A stretch of 64,000 nucleotides of DNA. Origin: Paenibacillus sabuli (GTDB lineage Bacteria > Bacillota > Bacilli > Paenibacillales > Paenibacillaceae). The DNA lies in NCBI RefSeq assembly GCF_014705605.1, contig NZ_JACXIZ010000020.1, positions 62,001 through 126,000 of the forward strand, given 5' to 3'. Of this stretch, positions 8,520 to 16,673 are shown piece by piece. Made by a program: the position numbers and the translations under genes. The notes under the pieces are model-generated. The model did no database searches, was not told the origin of the DNA, and saw only the letters and a list, made by a program, of their open reading frames with translations. The first letter of the stretch is position 1; each line of letters opens with the position of its first letter.

Positions 8520-9524
8520 ATGACGACGCAAGCCAAGCCGAAAGCGGCCGTGCTGCTGTCGCAGCCCAAGCTGCGCCGGCTGTGCAGTCCGGCGTGCAGG
8601 CAGTACCTCGAGACGCATTTCGAGGTCCACTGGAACGAGCGGGAGCGCGAGCTGAGCGCCGAGGAGTTAGTGCCGTTCGCCGAGGATGCCGCCTATCTTT
8701 TTACAAGCTGGGGCTCGCCGCGCCTGAGCGAATCTTTTTTTAAGCACGCCGCTGAATTGAGAGCGGTTGCACACGCTGCGGGGAGCGTGAAGTTCTTTTT
8801 GCCGGCAAGCGTGTTCGAAGCCGGCGTGCGGGTGTTCTCGGCCAATCCGCGCCTGTCGCTGCCGGTGTCGGAATATTGCATGGCCGTGATTTTTGCATGG
8901 CTGCGTCACATCCCGACTTATAATGCCGCCCTGCATGCGGGCGGCTACCGGGTGCCGGGGCTGAAGGGGCGCGAATTGACGGGCAGCCGCGTCGGCTTGA
9001 TCTCGGCAGGCGCTACGGCGCGCGGATTGATCCGGATGCTGCAGCCGTATGAGGTCGAGATCCGCGTGTATGATCCCTTCCTGAGCGAGGCGCAGGCGCG
9101 TCAGCTCGGCGTAATCCCGAGCACGCTCGAGGAGGCAATGGGCTGCACGATCGTCTCCAACCACGCCCCCAATCTGCCTGAGACGGCAGGGTTGATCGGA
9201 GCCGAGCAGCTGGCGCGCATCCCCGACGAGGGCATCTTCATCAATTCGGGCCGTGCGGCACAGGTCGATACGGCTGCGCTGGTAGCGGAGTTGAAGAGCG
9301 GGCGCATCTACGCCGCCTGCGATGTATTCGACGAAGAGCCGCTGCCTGTCGACAGCCCCTTGCGCGGCCTTGCCAACGTGATCCTGACGCCGCATGTCGG
9401 AGCGGCCACGCAGCAGGCCGATCTTGCGCTGCTGCCGGCGGTGGCGGAGGACGTCGTCCGCATGATGCGCGGGGAGCCGACCCGCTTCGAGATCGCCGCC
9501 GCCGATTTTTCGCGGCTCGCTTAG
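8520..9524 (+). CDS. D-2-hydroxyacid dehydrogenase family protein with altered NAD motif
   Basis: 334 residues from ATG 8520, 7 bases after AAGGGGAG; a TTG two codons earlier is less likely. The catalytic trio of the family is present: R245 in INSGRAAQVD, E273 in DVFDEEPLP, H292 in LTPHVGAAT. The dinucleotide loop, normally GxGxxG, reads GLISAGATARG (residues 159-169), so two of the three glycines are replaced by Ser and Ala. It may use NAD differently or act on a bulky sugar acid. Context suggests it handles a product of the upstream sugar pathway. Confidence 0.83.
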   Translation: MTTQAKPKAAVLLSQPKLRRLCSPACRQYLETHFEVHWNERERELSAEELVPFAEDAAYLFTSWGSPRLSESFFKHAAELRAVAHAAGSVKFFLPASVFEAGVRVFSANPRLSLPVSEYCMAVIFAWLRHIPTYNAALHAGGYRVPGLKGRELTGSRVGLISAGATARGLIRMLQPYEVEIRVYDPFLSEAQARQLGVIPSTLEEAMGCTIVSNHAPNLPETAGLIGAEQLARIPDEGIFINSGRAAQVDTAALVAELKSGRIYAACDVFDEEPLPVDSPLRGLANVILTPHVGAATQQADLALLPAVAEDVVRMMRGEPTRFEIAAADFSRLA

Positions 9525-9544
9525 GACTTGGGCGGTCAGTTGGC

Positions 9545-9573
9545 TTGTTCGCCGCCGCAGCCCGCGTTATGAT
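9545..9573 (+). promoter_or_regulatory. Sigma-A-like promoter for the second sugar unit
   Basis: TTGTTC (9545-9550), 17 bases, TATGAT (9568-9573), about 48 bases before the isomerase start at 9621. It suggests that the isomerase-rhamnosidase pair can be transcribed apart from the preceding run. Confidence 0.5.
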
Positions 9574-9620
9574 AAGAGACAGGTATACTGCGAATTTTTT
9601 GAGAGAAAGGAAGAATGCAT

Positions 9621-10382
9621 ATGATCCAGAGCGGCATGCTCTCCGTCACTTTTCGCAAGCTGACGCCCGAGGAGATCGTCGATCTCGCCGTCCAGGCGAA
9701 GCTGGAAGCCATCGAATGGGGAGGAGACATTCATGTCCCGCACGGCAATATTGCTGCTGCGATTGAGGTGCACGAGCTGACCGAGCAAGCCGGTCTCGTC
9801 ACGGCCTCCTACGGCTCCTATTATCGTGCGGGCGCAGCGGACAACCCGGCGTTCGAGGATGTGCTGGAGACGGCTGTCTGTCTGGATGCGCCGGCCATTC
9901 GCGTCTGGGCGGGCAATCGCGGCAGCGCCGAAGCGGATGACGCGTGGTGGTCGCGCGTCGCCGAGGATACGATCCGGATCGCAGGACTGGCCGAGCAGGC
10001 AGGCATCGAGATTCATTATGAGTATCACCGTAATACGCTGACCGACACGGCAGACGCGACAGACAAGCTGCTGGGACTAGTCAATCATCCGAATGTGCGC
10101 AGCAATTGGCAGCCGCCGACCGAGCTTGACGCTGCGGGACGGCTGGACAGCCTGCGGCGCGTGCTGCCGCAGCTCGCGAATCTGCATGTCTTCCATTGGG
10201 AGCCGGGCGTGCGCCTGCCGCTGGAAGCGGGCGAGGAGCAATGGGATGACTATATAAGGCTGGCCCGGATGAGCGGCGCCCCGCGTTATGCCATGCTGGA
10301 ATTCGTCAAGGACGATAGCCCGCAGCAATTCCTCAAGGATGCCGCTGTGCTGCGCCGCTTGCTGAGCGGCGGAGGACGATGA
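9621..10382 (+). CDS. Sugar phosphate isomerase/epimerase
   Basis: 253 residues from ATG 9621, 9 bases after AAAGGA; ATG 9615 is closer to the Shine-Dalgarno than usual. The short TIM barrel has KLEAIEWGGDIHVPHG near residue 30, a metal-site-like IEIHYEYHRNT near 130 and FHWEPG near 190. It is a different subfamily from the isomerase at 7619. The next gene, a rhamnosidase, starts inside its stop codon (ATGA overlap), so the two are coupled and the isomerase probably acts on the sugar the hydrolase releases. Confidence 0.85.
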   Translation: MIQSGMLSVTFRKLTPEEIVDLAVQAKLEAIEWGGDIHVPHGNIAAAIEVHELTEQAGLVTASYGSYYRAGAADNPAFEDVLETAVCLDAPAIRVWAGNRGSAEADDAWWSRVAEDTIRIAGLAEQAGIEIHYEYHRNTLTDTADATDKLLGLVNHPNVRSNWQPPTELDAAGRLDSLRRVLPQLANLHVFHWEPGVRLPLEAGEEQWDDYIRLARMSGAPRYAMLEFVKDDSPQQFLKDAAVLRRLLSGGGR

Positions 10383-12661
10383 GGGGCGCGGCGCCGGACG
10401 CAGCGAAGGCGATGACGGGCCGGCCGCACCCGGGCGGCACGGATCGCTGGCGAGCGAGCTGGATCACGGACCCTGCCTTCGCGGGACTGGCGCCGATCGA
10501 GCGCCGCATGAAGGAGCTGGAGATGACCAAGGAGCAGCCCGGCGGTCCGGAGGAGCGCTACAGCGCGCGTCACATGCTCGTGCGGCGCGAGTTCGAGCTG
10601 GAGACGCTGCCGGGCGAAGCCTGGCTGGATATAACGGCCGACGATTATTACAAGCTCTACGTCAACGGCGCTTACGTCGGCCAGGGACCGGCCCAGAGCG
10701 GCTTCGACCGTTATTGGTTCAACAGCTACGAGATCGCGGATCTGCTCGTCGCCGGCGCCAATTGCATCGCCGTGCACGTCTACTATCACGGGCCGGTGAG
10801 CCGCTCTTACAACAGCGCCGATCTGCGGCAGGGGCTGATCGCGCAGCTCACGACGGACCGGACGCCCCTGCTGGGAACCGACCGGCGCTGGCGCTGGAAG
10901 ACGGCGGACGAGTTCACGCGCGGCGAGCGCATCGGCTACAATACGCAGTTCGCAGAGCCGATCGACTTTCGGCGCAAGGCCGTCGGCTGGAAGACGGCCG
11001 GCTATGACGATTCGGCCTGGTCGGAGCCGGCCGAGCACCCCGGACCGGACTACAGCCTGCACCCGCAGCCGACGCCGGTCGTGCAGACCTACGAGGTCGC
11101 GCCGCGACAGGTGTCCAGGCTGGGCCCAGGGCATTACCTGCTCGATTTCGGCCACGAGCTGACGGGACAGCTCAAGCTGGCGATGCAAGGCAGCCCCGGC
11201 AGCCAGGTGGAGCTGCGCTGTGGCGAGGAGCTGGAGCCAGGCGGCAGGGTGCGATGGGAGATGCGCTGCAATTGCGCCTACCGCGAGGTGTGCACGCTGT
11301 CGGGCGGACGAGATGAGCTGGAGCAATACGATTACAAGGCGTTCCGGTATGCGGAAATCATCGCCGGACCCGGAGCGAGTGTCGATGAATCGAGTTTCGC
11401 GGCGGTCGTCCGGCATTATCCGTACGACCCGGACGCGCATCGCTTCGTCGCTTCGGATGGGCGCCTGCAGGCGATTTGGGACATCTGCGCCAATGCGGTG
11501 CGCTATGGCACGCAGGAGCATTACACGGACTGTCCGAGCCGGGAGAAGGGGCAATACCTCGGGGATAATACGGTGATTATGCATACGCATCTCTACTTGA
11601 CCGGGGATACCCGCATGACGGCCAAGGCGCTGCGCGATACGGCGTCGACGGCGAGCATCTGTCCGGGCTTGATTGCCGTGACGCCGGGACATTTCATGCA
11701 GGAGATTGCCGACTATTCGCTGCAATGGCCGATGCAGATCTGGACGCATTACATGCACAGCGGCGATCTTGCGCTGCTGCGCGAGCTGCTGCCCGCGGTG
11801 CGGGGCATGCTGGCGCATTTCGAGCGCTATGCCCGAGCAGACGGCCTGCTGGAGCAGGTGGCGGACAAGTGGAATCTTGTCGATTGGCCGGACAACTTGC
11901 GCGACGGCTACGATTTTTCGCTCACCAAGCCGGTCGGGCCCGGCTGCCACAATTTGATCAACGCTTTTTATTACGGGGCGCTGCGCCACACCCGTATGAT
12001 CGAGGCCGAGCTCGGCGCGGACACCAGCGGGCTCGACGCGCAGCTCGCGAAGGTGCGGTCGTCCTTCCGATCGGCGTTTTTGCTGGAGCGCGAGCAGTTG
12101 TTCGCCGATGCCGAGGGCTCGTCGCATGCGTCGCTGCACGCCAATATGCTGCCGCTGCTATTCGGCATGGAGGAGGAGGCGGAGCGCCCGGCCATCGTGG
12201 CCCTGCTGAGGCGCAAGCGGCTGGCATGCGGCGTCTACATGGCCTACTTGCTGCTGCAGGCACTTGCTGCTGCAGGCGAGCGCGAGGCGGTGCACGAGCT
12301 GATCGTCTGCGAGGACGCGCATTCGTGGCAGACCATGCTGCGGGAGGGGGCGACCGCCTGCTTCGAAGCCTGGTCCAAAGACAGCAAGTGGAACACCAGT
12401 CTGTGCCACCCGTGGGCAAGTGCGCCGATTCCGCTCATCGTGGAGGCGGTGATCGGGCTTGAGATTGTGGAGCCGGGATGGAAAAAGGCGCATCTGAATC
12501 CCAGGCTTCCCGCCGAACTGGAGGCGTTCGAGCTCGAGCTGACCATTGCCACGGGACGGCTGCGCCTGCGTTACGAGAACGGAAGGATGGATGTGACGGC
12601 TCCTCCGGGAACGGCAATCGAATCGAGCTCGCCGATTGTGCGCGTCCTGGCGGACGAGTAA
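10379..12661 (+). CDS. Alpha-L-rhamnosidase-like glycosidase, GH78
   Basis: 760 residues, ATG overlapping the previous stop by 4 bases. It has an N-terminal beta-domain with ADDYYKLYVNGAYVG, then the (alpha/alpha)6 barrel carrying the GH78 signature DCPSREKGQYLGD (about residue 384) and the late WNTSLCHPWASAPI block. There is no signal peptide, so substrates must be imported. GH78 enzymes remove alpha-L-rhamnose from plant glycosides and pectin; the true sugar is not provable here. No rhamnose isomerase or kinase is nearby. Confidence 0.87.
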   Translation: MRGAAPDAAKAMTGRPHPGGTDRWRASWITDPAFAGLAPIERRMKELEMTKEQPGGPEERYSARHMLVRREFELETLPGEAWLDITADDYYKLYVNGAYVGQGPAQSGFDRYWFNSYEIADLLVAGANCIAVHVYYHGPVSRSYNSADLRQGLIAQLTTDRTPLLGTDRRWRWKTADEFTRGERIGYNTQFAEPIDFRRKAVGWKTAGYDDSAWSEPAEHPGPDYSLHPQPTPVVQTYEVAPRQVSRLGPGHYLLDFGHELTGQLKLAMQGSPGSQVELRCGEELEPGGRVRWEMRCNCAYREVCTLSGGRDELEQYDYKAFRYAEIIAGPGASVDESSFAAVVRHYPYDPDAHRFVASDGRLQAIWDICANAVRYGTQEHYTDCPSREKGQYLGDNTVIMHTHLYLTGDTRMTAKALRDTASTASICPGLIAVTPGHFMQEIADYSLQWPMQIWTHYMHSGDLALLRELLPAVRGMLAHFERYARADGLLEQVADKWNLVDWPDNLRDGYDFSLTKPVGPGCHNLINAFYYGALRHTRMIEAELGADTSGLDAQLAKVRSSFRSAFLLEREQLFADAEGSSHASLHANMLPLLFGMEEEAERPAIVALLRRKRLACGVYMAYLLLQALAAAGEREAVHELIVCEDAHSWQTMLREGATACFEAWSKDSKWNTSLCHPWASAPIPLIVEAVIGLEIVEPGWKKAHLNPRLPAELEAFELELTIATGRLRLRYENGRMDVTAPPGTAIESSSPIVRVLADE

Positions 12662-12668
12662 GGCGGGG

Positions 12669-13202
12669 TCAAGAAAAGAAAGCGGCGCCGCTGATCCCCG
12701 AGAATACGAGCAGATAGATCGGAGGCACGCGATAGCGCAGCAGCATGACAAATACGGCGGCGACGATGAATAGGCCGCCGATCAGCTGCTGCGTAATCGC
12801 GCCGGGCTCGAGTCGAGCCATGACGAGACGAATCGCGGCAAAGGCGATCAAGGCGACCACAACCGGCTGGACACCGTAAAAAATACGGTTAACGAGCTTG
12901 GTCTGGCCGAGTTTGAACAACACCACGATCAAAAGCAGCATCGCCAGCACGGAGGGCAAGACCAGTCCGATCAAGGCCAGGGCGGCGCCTTGCCAGCCGA
13001 AGCTCTCGTACCCGATAATGAGGCCGGCATTGACGGCGATCGGGCCGGGCGACATGCCGGCGATGGAGACCGCGTCGAGGAACTGGGCCTGCGTCATCCA
13101 GCCGCTGCGCAGCGCTTCGTCTTCAATCAGCGGGAGCAGGGCGTATCCGCCGCCGAACGAGATAAAGCCAAGCTTCAGAAAAAAAAAGAATAAATGCAGC
13201 AA
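12669..13202 (-). CDS. Chromate transporter subunit (CHR domain)
   Basis: 177 residues, TTG start at 13202. A single CHR domain with the signature FFLKLGFISFGGGYALLP at the start and SPGPIAVNAG near residue 52, followed by four to five membrane segments. Short one-domain ChrA proteins work as pairs, and the partner lies 35 bases upstream on the same strand. They export chromate or move sulfate-like anions; in Bacillales the physiological substrate is often unknown. The gene faces the rhamnosidase gene with only 7 bases between the stop codons. Confidence 0.9.
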   Translation of the reverse strand: MLHLFFFFLKLGFISFGGGYALLPLIEDEALRSGWMTQAQFLDAVSIAGMSPGPIAVNAGLIIGYESFGWQGAALALIGLVLPSVLAMLLLIVVLFKLGQTKLVNRIFYGVQPVVVALIAFAAIRLVMARLEPGAITQQLIGGLFIVAAVFVMLLRYRVPPIYLLVFSGISGAAFFS

Positions 13203-13237
13203 TTCCCCACACTCCCTTCATCTGAGAAAAACACAAG

Positions 13238-13870
13238 TTAAATAAAATACATATAGCCGTCCGGCGTCTTGGAGGGAGGCTGCTGCGGCGTGGCCTGGGC
13301 CTGCGTCCGGCGGCGTTGGGAACGCTCGGCCCCGAGCGTATAGCCGGCCACCGCCCCCAGGACAAGCACCAACGCCGGATGAATTCCGACCAGCAGAAGC
13401 AGGAGTCCGATTGCAGCGAGTGCGATGGTAATGCCGTCTCGCAATGCGTTGCGGCTCATCCGAAAGGCAGAGAATAGAATCAGTCCGATCACACCCCATG
13501 AAATGCCGTTCAGAATCGCCGCCACTTGCTCGTAGGGGGCAATCAGGCGATAAAGCAGCAACAGGCTGAGAACGATCGCCGCAGCGGGTAGAATCATCCC
13601 GAGCAGCGCGGCGATCGATCCGGAGGTCCGTCCCAGGCGATTGCCGATAATAAAGGCGGCATTGACCGCCACGCCTCCAGGCGCGGAGGAGGCAACGGAC
13701 AACAGCCGCTGAAATTCAGATGGCGTCATCCAATTCCGGCGCGCAATGAATTCGGCCTCCATTGCCGGGAAGATCGCATAACCGCCGCCGAACGATTGGG
13801 GAGAGAGCTTCAGAAAAGATAAAAATATGGAACCGAAGGTTGGGCCGGGCAGAATGGTCTTGTTGCGCAT
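13238..13870 (-). CDS. Chromate transporter subunit (CHR domain)
   Basis: 210 residues, ATG start with GAGAGGCC upstream. The CHR domain has SPQSFGGGYAIFPAME near residue 23 and SAPGGVAVNAAF near 66, followed by several membrane helices and a polar tail (residues about 180-210) missing from its partner. It is the first gene of the two-gene chrA unit and is divergent from the AraC gene at 14130. Confidence 0.9.
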   Translation of the reverse strand: MRNKTILPGPTFGSIFLSFLKLSPQSFGGGYAIFPAMEAEFIARRNWMTPSEFQRLLSVASSAPGGVAVNAAFIIGNRLGRTSGSIAALLGMILPAAAIVLSLLLLYRLIAPYEQVAAILNGISWGVIGLILFSAFRMSRNALRDGITIALAAIGLLLLLVGIHPALVLVLGAVAGYTLGAERSQRRRTQAQATPQQPPSKTPDGYMYFI

Positions 13871-13993
13871 CTTTGGCCTCTCCTTTCTCGCTTATCTTAA
13901 TAACCTTAGTATAGCATCGTTTTAACCATATTGAAATAAATAAAATCAAATGACAGGCATAAGCTGTGCTTATAACCGGGGTATCCGCCCGGA

Positions 13994-14013
13994 TTTTCGT
14001 GATTTTACGAAAA
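13994..14013. promoter_or_regulatory. Inverted repeat in chrA/araC divergent region
   Basis: TTTTCGT-GATTTT-ACGAAAA lies in the 259-base AT-rich region between the divergent chromate-transporter and AraC genes. On the minus strand a TATACT within 13897-13906 could be the chrA -10. The dyad is a candidate regulator site shared by both genes. Confidence 0.35.
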
Positions 14014-14129
14014 ATACGAAAAAATAAAAGATGACTTTATTCTGATTTGAAATAAAGGTGAGGCGGTTTGCGCTTTCTTGCTGCATTTGCCATAATGCGA
14101 GAAAAGCAACCGGAACGGGAGAGATGAAG

Positions 14130-15041
14130 ATGGCCAATGGCAGCTTATTTCAGCCAGATCTGCTGCAAGGCAGCTATCACCCGAGCTTCGTGGCATACTA
14201 TTACAAGCAATGGGGCGTATACGCAATGCCGTATCACCGGCACGAAGCGACCGAAATCATGTACATCCTTTCGGGCACATGCCTGGTGGAGGTGCAGGAG
14301 ACGGAGGGCGTATCCGCCAAGGTCACGATGAAAAAAGGCGATTTTATTTTGCTGGATTCCAACGTGCCTCATCGATTGGTCGTCGACGGAAATCCGCCCT
14401 GCCGGATGCTCAATGTCGAATTTCGATTTGAGGAACGGTCGGCAGACGGCTCCTTGCCCGACATACGCGAGCTGGCGGAGGCGGACACAGCGATCAAGTC
14501 GCTCGTGGAGACGGCGGTCTCCTATCTGGTGCTGCGCGATCCCGACGAGGTAAGCCACGTGCTGCGAAGTCTGGTGCTCGAGCTGGATGCGGGCGGCGGA
14601 GACGATCGTCTGATGGTCCGGCTTCTTTTTGCGCAGCTGCTGCTGCGCATCGCCCGTCTGCGCGAGCTTTCCGGAGCGCAAGCAATCGAAGACGGCGATT
14701 ATTATGCGGCGCGGGCCATTGCATACATGCATGCCAATTACGACCAAGAGATCAGGGTCAAGGATGTCGCGGCAGCGGTCAATCTTCATCCCGGCTATTT
14801 GCAACGCATATTTAAGCGTTACGAGGGGAGCTCGGTCAACGCGTATTTGACGCAGCTGCGCATGGAAAAAGCCGGCATGCTGCTTTCGCGCACAGATGTG
14901 CCGGTGGCGGACGTGGCCGATTACGTCGGCGTAAATTCCAGGCAGTATTTTCATACTCTTTTCAAAAAAACATACGGGCAAACGCCGGTTGCCTATCGCA
15001 AGTCTTACGGCGCGCAGCGCTGGAATGCATCGAAGTCTTGA
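14130..15041 (+). CDS. AraC family transcriptional regulator
   Basis: 303 residues from ATG 14130, 7 bases after GGGAGA; ATG 14124 is too close to the Shine-Dalgarno. The N-terminal cupin sensor has PYHRHEATEIMYILSG and KKGDFILLDSNVPH; the C-terminal double helix-turn-helix is VKDVAAAVNLHPGYLQRIFK and VADVADYVGVNSRQYFHTLFK. It is divergent from the chrA pair. An anion or sugar effector is possible; the sequence does not say. Confidence 0.9.
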   Translation: MANGSLFQPDLLQGSYHPSFVAYYYKQWGVYAMPYHRHEATEIMYILSGTCLVEVQETEGVSAKVTMKKGDFILLDSNVPHRLVVDGNPPCRMLNVEFRFEERSADGSLPDIRELAEADTAIKSLVETAVSYLVLRDPDEVSHVLRSLVLELDAGGGDDRLMVRLLFAQLLLRIARLRELSGAQAIEDGDYYAARAIAYMHANYDQEIRVKDVAAAVNLHPGYLQRIFKRYEGSSVNAYLTQLRMEKAGMLLSRTDVPVADVADYVGVNSRQYFHTLFKKTYGQTPVAYRKSYGAQRWNASKS

Positions 15042-15054
15042 AGCGCGGTGAAAA

Positions 15055-15265
15055 ACGAACGCCGCCATGCCCGAAATGCGTTTCCGTATGCTCCCGTAGC
15101 GATGTTTCTTCGAAACATTGTACCTCCTCGATTCCTTGAATTTAACCGTCTCAGAGGAAGGAATCGAGGAGCAAAATGGCGGGCGCCAAACGTTCTGCAA
15201 GAACGTACTTCGGAAGCATGTGTTTTTCTCCAACGCATTTTCGGCCACTCTGGCACTTTTCCACC
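15055..15265. repeat. Composite inverted repeat with 14-base perfect core
   Basis: CTCCTCGATTCCTT (15124-15137) pairs perfectly with AAGGAATCGAGGAG (15158-15171) around 20 bases. Outside this core the left arm (15061-15120, GCCGCCATGCCCGAAATGCG...) and the right arm (15185-15260, ...CGCATTTTCGGCCACTCTGG) are imperfect inverted copies of one another. Related copies lie at 15800-15824 and 43580-43680. The whole block fills the 341-base gap between the AraC and holin genes, which holds no gene. It resembles a palindromic miniature repeat; mobility is not shown. Confidence 0.6.
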
Positions 15266-15382
15266 ACACTTTTAGATGTCTTGTCCCCAACACCCGGACA
15301 ACCTTGGCTGACCCTGCATATGATGAAGCAAGACGCCAAAGCGAAGCGGCGTCAAAGCAGGGGCTGGCAGGGGGAATGCGGC

Positions 15383-15781
15383 ATGCATTATGCAATTTGC
15401 GGGTTGTGGGGGCTGATCGGCATCATTGTGGCTTTTGCGTTCGGGGGATGGACCGAGGCGCTGACGCTGCTGCTGGCGGCTATGGCGGTCGATTACGTGA
15501 CGGGCGTCATCGCCGCGGTCAAGGAAGGCAAAGGTCTGAACAGTATGATCGGATTTTGGGGCTTGATTCGCAAAGGGGCCACAATGCTCATTATTCTGAT
15601 TGCCCACCGCGTCGATCTGCTGCTCGGCTCCGGCAATGTGACGATGACCGGGGCGATTTTTTTCTACTTGGCCAACGAATTGATTTCCATTACGGAAAAT
15701 TGCGGGCGGATCGGCTTGCCTGTTCCGCATAGGCTGCGGCGAATGATCGAGGTGCTCAAGGACAAGGGCGACGACCGTTAA
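15383..15781 (+). CDS. Phage-holin-4 family membrane protein
   Basis: 132 residues from ATG 15383, 8 bases after AGGGGGA; the frame is open farther upstream through the palindromic repeat but has no ribosome binding site there. Three to four membrane segments, AAMAVDYVTGVIAAVKEGK near residue 35 and GFWGLIRKGATMLII match the toxin-secretion/phage-lysis holin family. No endolysin or phage gene is near, so it is a solitary holin, perhaps with a sporulation or cell-wall role. Function is inferred from family only. Confidence 0.85.
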   Translation: MHYAICGLWGLIGIIVAFAFGGWTEALTLLLAAMAVDYVTGVIAAVKEGKGLNSMIGFWGLIRKGATMLIILIAHRVDLLLGSGNVTMTGAIFFYLANELISITENCGRIGLPVPHRLRRMIEVLKDKGDDR

Positions 15782-15799
15782 AAAGTCTAGCGAAAGAAG

Positions 15800-15824
15800 C
15801 CGCCGTGCCCGAATGCGTTTCCGA
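15800..15824. repeat. Partial copy of the intergenic palindromic repeat
   Basis: GCCGCCGTGCCCGAATGCG and the bases after it match 15061-15086 at all but one substitution and one deleted A. It lies just downstream of the holin stop. Confidence 0.5.
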
Positions 15825-15838
15825 CCGCCGTTTCGCTC

Positions 15839-15881
15839 TTGCGAAGTTGAGCCGTTTTGTCTATAATGAGAACAAATGTTC
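15839..15881 (+). promoter_or_regulatory. Promoter with LexA-like box
   Basis: TTGCGA (15839-15844), 17 bases, TATAAT (15862-15867). Three bases further GAACAAATGTTC (15870-15881) fits the core GAAC-N4-GTTC of the Gram-positive LexA/DinR box, with A and T instead of C/G at the outermost positions. A repressor bound there would cover the transcription start, as is usual for SOS genes. Confidence 0.6.
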
Positions 15882-15901
15882 TTATTGTGGAGGGATGTTC
15901 G

Positions 15902-16291
15902 ATGGAAGCTATGCAGAAAAATGCCCAATTGCCCGCGCAGTTTGCAAAGGCTCGTAATCTGGTGCGGCGGTATGCGCTGCTCCGCATTCTTGCGCGAATA
16001 TTGGAGCATGACATCGCTGTCGTCGCGCGCGCTTCGCGCCCCGCGCCGCACGGCAGGCTGCTGCGGGGCGCCCAGGATCGGATACTGCTCGAGCTGACAG
16101 CGATACGCGTCGCTTTTGGAGCGTCCGGCATTCGCTTGATTCATCAGCAGGACGCGCCGCATATGCGAGTGACCTATCGGTGGGGCGGCGGCGAGCATGT
16201 CTTCGAGAGCCGCTCAAACTTGCGCCAGGAGGCGCTGGAGTTGCTGCATGGCTGCCTGCATGCGCGCGGCAGCGGTACGGCTGCAGGGTGA
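15902..16291 (+). CDS. Hypothetical protein, possibly SOS-controlled
   Basis: 129 residues from ATG 15902, 7 bases after GGAGGG. The protein is basic and mostly helical (ARNLVRRYALLRILARILEHD near residue 14, LLELTAIRVAFGASGIRL near 63) with a short strand part (MRVTYRWGGGEHVFESR) near 90. No domain is recognised. The promoter overlaps a LexA-like box, which makes a DNA-damage role possible. A small membrane-protein gene converges on it 9 bases downstream. Confidence 0.65.
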   Translation: MEAMQKNAQLPAQFAKARNLVRRYALLRILARILEHDIAVVARASRPAPHGRLLRGAQDRILLELTAIRVAFGASGIRLIHQQDAPHMRVTYRWGGGEHVFESRSNLRQEALELLHGCLHARGSGTAAG

Positions 16292-16300
16292 GCCGATCAT

Positions 16301-16564
16301 TCAACCGGCGTCGGTACGACGCCTTGCACGCGGAACTGCCGTGAACCAGTCGACAGCTAGTCCGATGAGCGCCCAGCTCACGATCGTCAATCCGTACATC
16401 AGCAGGACGCTGACCTCGTGCACATCCCTAAAAAATTCAACGACCCAGGCGGGTACGCTAAGCATAAAGAACACTATATTATGCGGATCATAACCGGTAT
16501 AATTGAATAAGCAAACAGCCAGTCCGATCAGCCCGGCAATTACCGAGGCGCGATATCGCTTCAA
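16301..16564 (-). CDS. Small membrane protein
   Basis: 87 residues from TTG 16564, 8 bases after AAAGGGGAGG; upstream ATG codons in frame lack a good ribosome binding site. It has about three hydrophobic segments (residues 7-25, 30-45, 53-75) and a very basic C-terminus (PRARRRTD). The family is not recognised. It is divergent from the Dabb gene and convergent with the hypothetical gene at 15902. Confidence 0.6.
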   Translation of the reverse strand: MKRYRASVIAGLIGLAVCLFNYTGYDPHNIVFFMLSVPAWVVEFFRDVHEVSVLLMYGLTIVSWALIGLAVDWFTAVPRARRRTDAG

Positions 16565-16673
16565 ATTGGACGCCTCCCCTTTCCGAAAATTCACGTTTCG
16601 GTTATTATGTGACACAGGGGAGCGATTCATGCGCGAATCGGACGAGCCTGGTGTGGAAAGGAGAATGCGGAAA

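Noticed and set aside
15118-15732. 204-codon frame spanning the palindromic repeat and the holin gene
   Set aside because: It is out of frame with the recognisable holin and begins inside the inverted repeat without a ribosome binding site.
15383-15781. Prophage remnant around the holin-like gene
   Set aside because: No integrase, terminase, structural or lysin gene is within 10 kb on either side, so a solitary chromosomal holin-family gene is simpler.
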